DNA from: Mucilaginibacter sp. OK098
Lineage (GTDB): Bacteria > Bacteroidota > Bacteroidia > Sphingobacteriales > Sphingobacteriaceae
DNA: 64,000 nucleotides
Reading direction: 5' to 3'
Assembly: GCF_900142915.1 (NCBI RefSeq)
Contig: NZ_FRCM01000001.1
Span: 1,240,001 to 1,304,000, forward strand
The position numbers and the translations under genes are program-made. The notes under the pieces are model-generated. The model did no database searches and was not told where the DNA came from. It saw only the letters and a list, made by a program, of their open reading frames with translations. This document shows, piece by piece, positions 62,641 to 64,000 of this stretch. Each line of letters begins with the position of its first letter. Positions within the stretch are counted from its first letter, which is position 1.

Positions 62641-63201
62641 ATGAAAATTTTAATTAAAGGACTATTTGTAATCCTGTCGATATTCTTTTTTCAATCAGCA
62701 TTTGCACAAAGAACCGTCAGCACCTCAGAATTCAGGCGCGAGTTTTTAGAAGATATTAATCATACGCGACAAAAAGGCTGCAATTGCGGCACTACCTTTA
62801 TGCCACCGGCCCCACCTTTAGTTTGGAACGATGAGCTGGAAGTGGCAGCATTACGACATGCTAAAGACATGGCCAACAAAAATTATTTTAGCCATACCAG
62901 TAAAGATGGACGCACAATGGATAAGCGCATAATAACTGCAGGCTATGTTTATAAAGGTTATAAAAGCTTTGCCATAGGTGAAAACATTGCCCAGGGCCAA
63001 ATGAGCATTGCAGAGGTAATGGATGGATGGTTTAAAAGCCCGGGCCATTGCAAAAACCTGATGAACCCAAGCTTTAAAGAAATCGGGATAGCGTTTTACA
63101 ACACTTACTGGGTGCAGGATTTTGGCGGCAGAGAATCATTTACCGAAGAACAGCAAAAGATGATAAAAAGCGGTAAGGCTAAAATGATTGAGAATAGATA
63201 A
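62641..63201 (+). CDS. CAP (SCP/PR-1) domain protein, secreted
   Basis: 186 residues. Signal peptide MKILIKGLFVILSIFFFQSAFA-Q. CAP domain with AALRHAKDMANKNYFSHTSKD (quoted in part; the His of HAKDMA and His of FSHT are cavity residues), GENIAQG and GWFKSPGHCKNLMNPSFKEIG. Two Cys in GCNCG near the N-terminus. Bacterial CAP proteins are extracellular; function mostly unknown (lipid or sterol binding, or protease-like). Its stop is immediately adjacent to the stop of the convergent DUF1456 gene (0 bp between). Confidence 0.88.
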   Translation: MKILIKGLFVILSIFFFQSAFAQRTVSTSEFRREFLEDINHTRQKGCNCGTTFMPPAPPLVWNDELEVAALRHAKDMANKNYFSHTSKDGRTMDKRIITAGYVYKGYKSFAIGENIAQGQMSIAEVMDGWFKSPGHCKNLMNPSFKEIGIAFYNTYWVQDFGGRESFTEEQQKMIKSGKAKMIENR

Positions 63202-63435
63202 CTACTCCGCCTTATCCTCTTTAGGCCCGCGTTTATAAATGATCAGCCCGTTTAAAAAATTACGCAGGATTTGGTCGCCACAGGGTTTAAAGTTTGGATG
63301 ATCTTCTTTGCGGAAAATAGCGCCAAGCTCTGTTTTAGTGATCCTAAAGTTTGCCAGGTTTAAAACCTCTATAATATCATCATCCGTAAAATGCATGGCT
63401 ACCCGCAGCTTTTTCATGATATCATTATTGCTCAT
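63202..63435 (-). CDS. DUF1456 family protein (single repeat)
   Basis: 77 residues. DUF1456 repeat: MSNNDIMKKLRVAMHFTDDD, then FRITKTELGAIFRKEDHPN and CGDQILRNFLNGLIIYKRG. The E. coli relative YehS has two such repeats (about 150 residues); here there is one, a common short form in Bacteroidota. Function unknown. Co-oriented with the helicase gene 21 bp upstream, so probably one transcript. Confidence 0.85.
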   Translation of the reverse strand: MSNNDIMKKLRVAMHFTDDDIIEVLNLANFRITKTELGAIFRKEDHPNFKPCGDQILRNFLNGLIIYKRGPKEDKAE

Positions 63436-63456
63436 ATACTCTTTATTATGATGTAC

Positions 63457-64000
63457 TTATATTGAAATTTCAATTTTAACCTTTTTGTTTTTGATCTTTT
63501 CTGCTTTTACCAATTCTACAGTTCGTTTTGCCCGGTTACGCTTAACAGCAGCATAAGATGAGTAATCCAGAACTTCTATCAATCCCAGGTCATCTTTTGC
63601 TAATTCGCCCTTTTGCAGCAGCAGGCCAACAATATCAACTTTATTAACTTTATCCTTTTTACCGGCGCCAATATATAGGGTTACCCACGGTGTTGGTTTG
63701 GGGATAGGCAGATCAGCCGGCAACTCTTCAATTTCCGGCGATTTATCCAGGTACTTCAATTTTTCGTCCTCGGTTAATATCAGGTATGCCGTTCCTTTCG
63801 CGTGCATTCTTGCTGTTCGTCCGTTGCGATGTGTAAATGCTTCTTCATTATGCGGCAGCTGATAATGCACTATATATTCAATCTCCGGAATATCAAGTCC
63901 GCGGGATGCCAGATCAGTAGTGATCAACAGGCGGTGGCTTCCATTCCTGAACTTCAGCAGGGCGCGTTCCCTGTCTTCCTGCTCCATTTTTCCATGAAAA
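63457..64000 (-). CDS. DEAD-box RNA helicase, C-terminal part, cut by the window edge
   Basis: The frame is open to 64000 (codons F-H-G-K precede Met at 63987, matching the ALHGxxxQxxRE start of helicase motif IV/V), so the N-terminal catalytic part is outside. Visible: LLITTDLASRGLDIPEIEYIVHY (motif V, in part), THRNGRTARM (motif VI variant, usually HRIGRTGR), and a C-terminal DbpA-like RNA-binding domain (WVTLYIGAGKKDKVNKVDIVG, in part). DbpA acts on 23S rRNA in 50S ribosome assembly; the domain suggests the same class. Motif VI has Asn-Gly for Ile-Gly and Ala for Gly. Confidence 0.88.
   Translation of the reverse strand, partial: FHGKMEQEDRERALLKFRNGSHRLLITTDLASRGLDIPEIEYIVHYQLPHNEEAFTHRNGRTARMHAKGTAYLILTEDEKLKYLDKSPEIEELPADLPIPKPTPWVTLYIGAGKKDKVNKVDIVGLLLQKGELAKDDLGLIEVLDYSSYAAVKRNRAKRTVELVKAEKIKNKKVKIEISI

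Overview
The window reads as chromosomal DNA of a member of the Bacteroidota, most likely family Sphingobacteriaceae (Mucilaginibacter/Pedobacter-like). The reasons are: -7 promoter boxes of the Bacteroidota form TAnnTTTG placed close to start codons, almost no Shine-Dalgarno sequences, many SCKK-type lipoprotein signals, DUF6443-type RHS proteins, DUF4369/TlpA-like and DUF5686 proteins, CtlX, and a serine palmitoyltransferase that closely resembles the Sphingobacterium enzyme as I remember it. Both edges cut genes: an RHS-repeat protein on the left and a DEAD-box helicase on the right. I saw no rRNA or tRNA gene, CRISPR array or intact insertion sequence.

Layout. 1-5.6 kb: two RHS/YD-repeat genes; the second has a complete RHS core, a variable C-terminal tip and a small membrane protein behind it that is a candidate immunity gene. 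5.9-9.3 kb: fasciclin protein, lipid-anchored MsrB, GIY-YIG-like protein, LexA-like XRE regulator, four-helix-bundle (23S-IVS-type) protein and a Spy-like protein. 9.3-12.2 kb: bioF-bioD and a 3-hydroxyacyl-CoA dehydrogenase whose leader holds eleven exact 9-bp repeats. 12.7-24.6 kb: argS, arginine deiminase, ctlX, a FAD monooxygenase, arginine decarboxylase (with a decayed copy of its 3' end about 1.1 kb downstream), AraC regulator, siderophore-interacting protein, RluA-type pseudouridine synthase and a histone-H1-like protein. 25-33.6 kb: paired lipoproteins, a PhoB-type response regulator, a TlpA-like lipoprotein, gatB and alaS. 34-42.5 kb: MerR regulator, ComEC, a coupled operon CDF transporter-NUDIX-bioA-diiron protein, and an aminotransferase. 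42.6-50.3 kb: duplicated beta-barrel proteins and a complete RND efflux operon (tolC-adaptor-pump).

50.6-61.0 kb is the most coherent and interesting part. It looks like a near-complete locus for sphingolipids with an inositol phosphate head group: serine palmitoyltransferase, a GNAT-like candidate ceramide synthase, an extended-SDR candidate ceramide reductase, inositol-3-phosphate synthase, a DUF5686 outer-membrane protein, a CDP-alcohol phosphatidyltransferase (candidate phosphatidylinositol-phosphate synthase), a fatty-acid-hydroxylase-type enzyme (candidate ceramide 2-hydroxylase) and an AUR1/PAP2-type enzyme (candidate inositol phosphorylceramide synthase). Only the PIP phosphatase is not seen. 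The right end has a TPR protein whose C-terminal membrane anchor lies in the -1 frame after an A9 run, a CAP-domain protein, a DUF1456 protein and the helicase.

The intergenic DNA is unusual. It carries several separate families of degenerate short-word repeats, often as inverted pairs around a terminator or a gene, and sometimes supplying the stop or start codon of the neighbouring gene. There is also a cluster of ten different small palindromes between alaS and the merR-type gene, a REP-like inverted repeat, and an intergenic element present in two copies.
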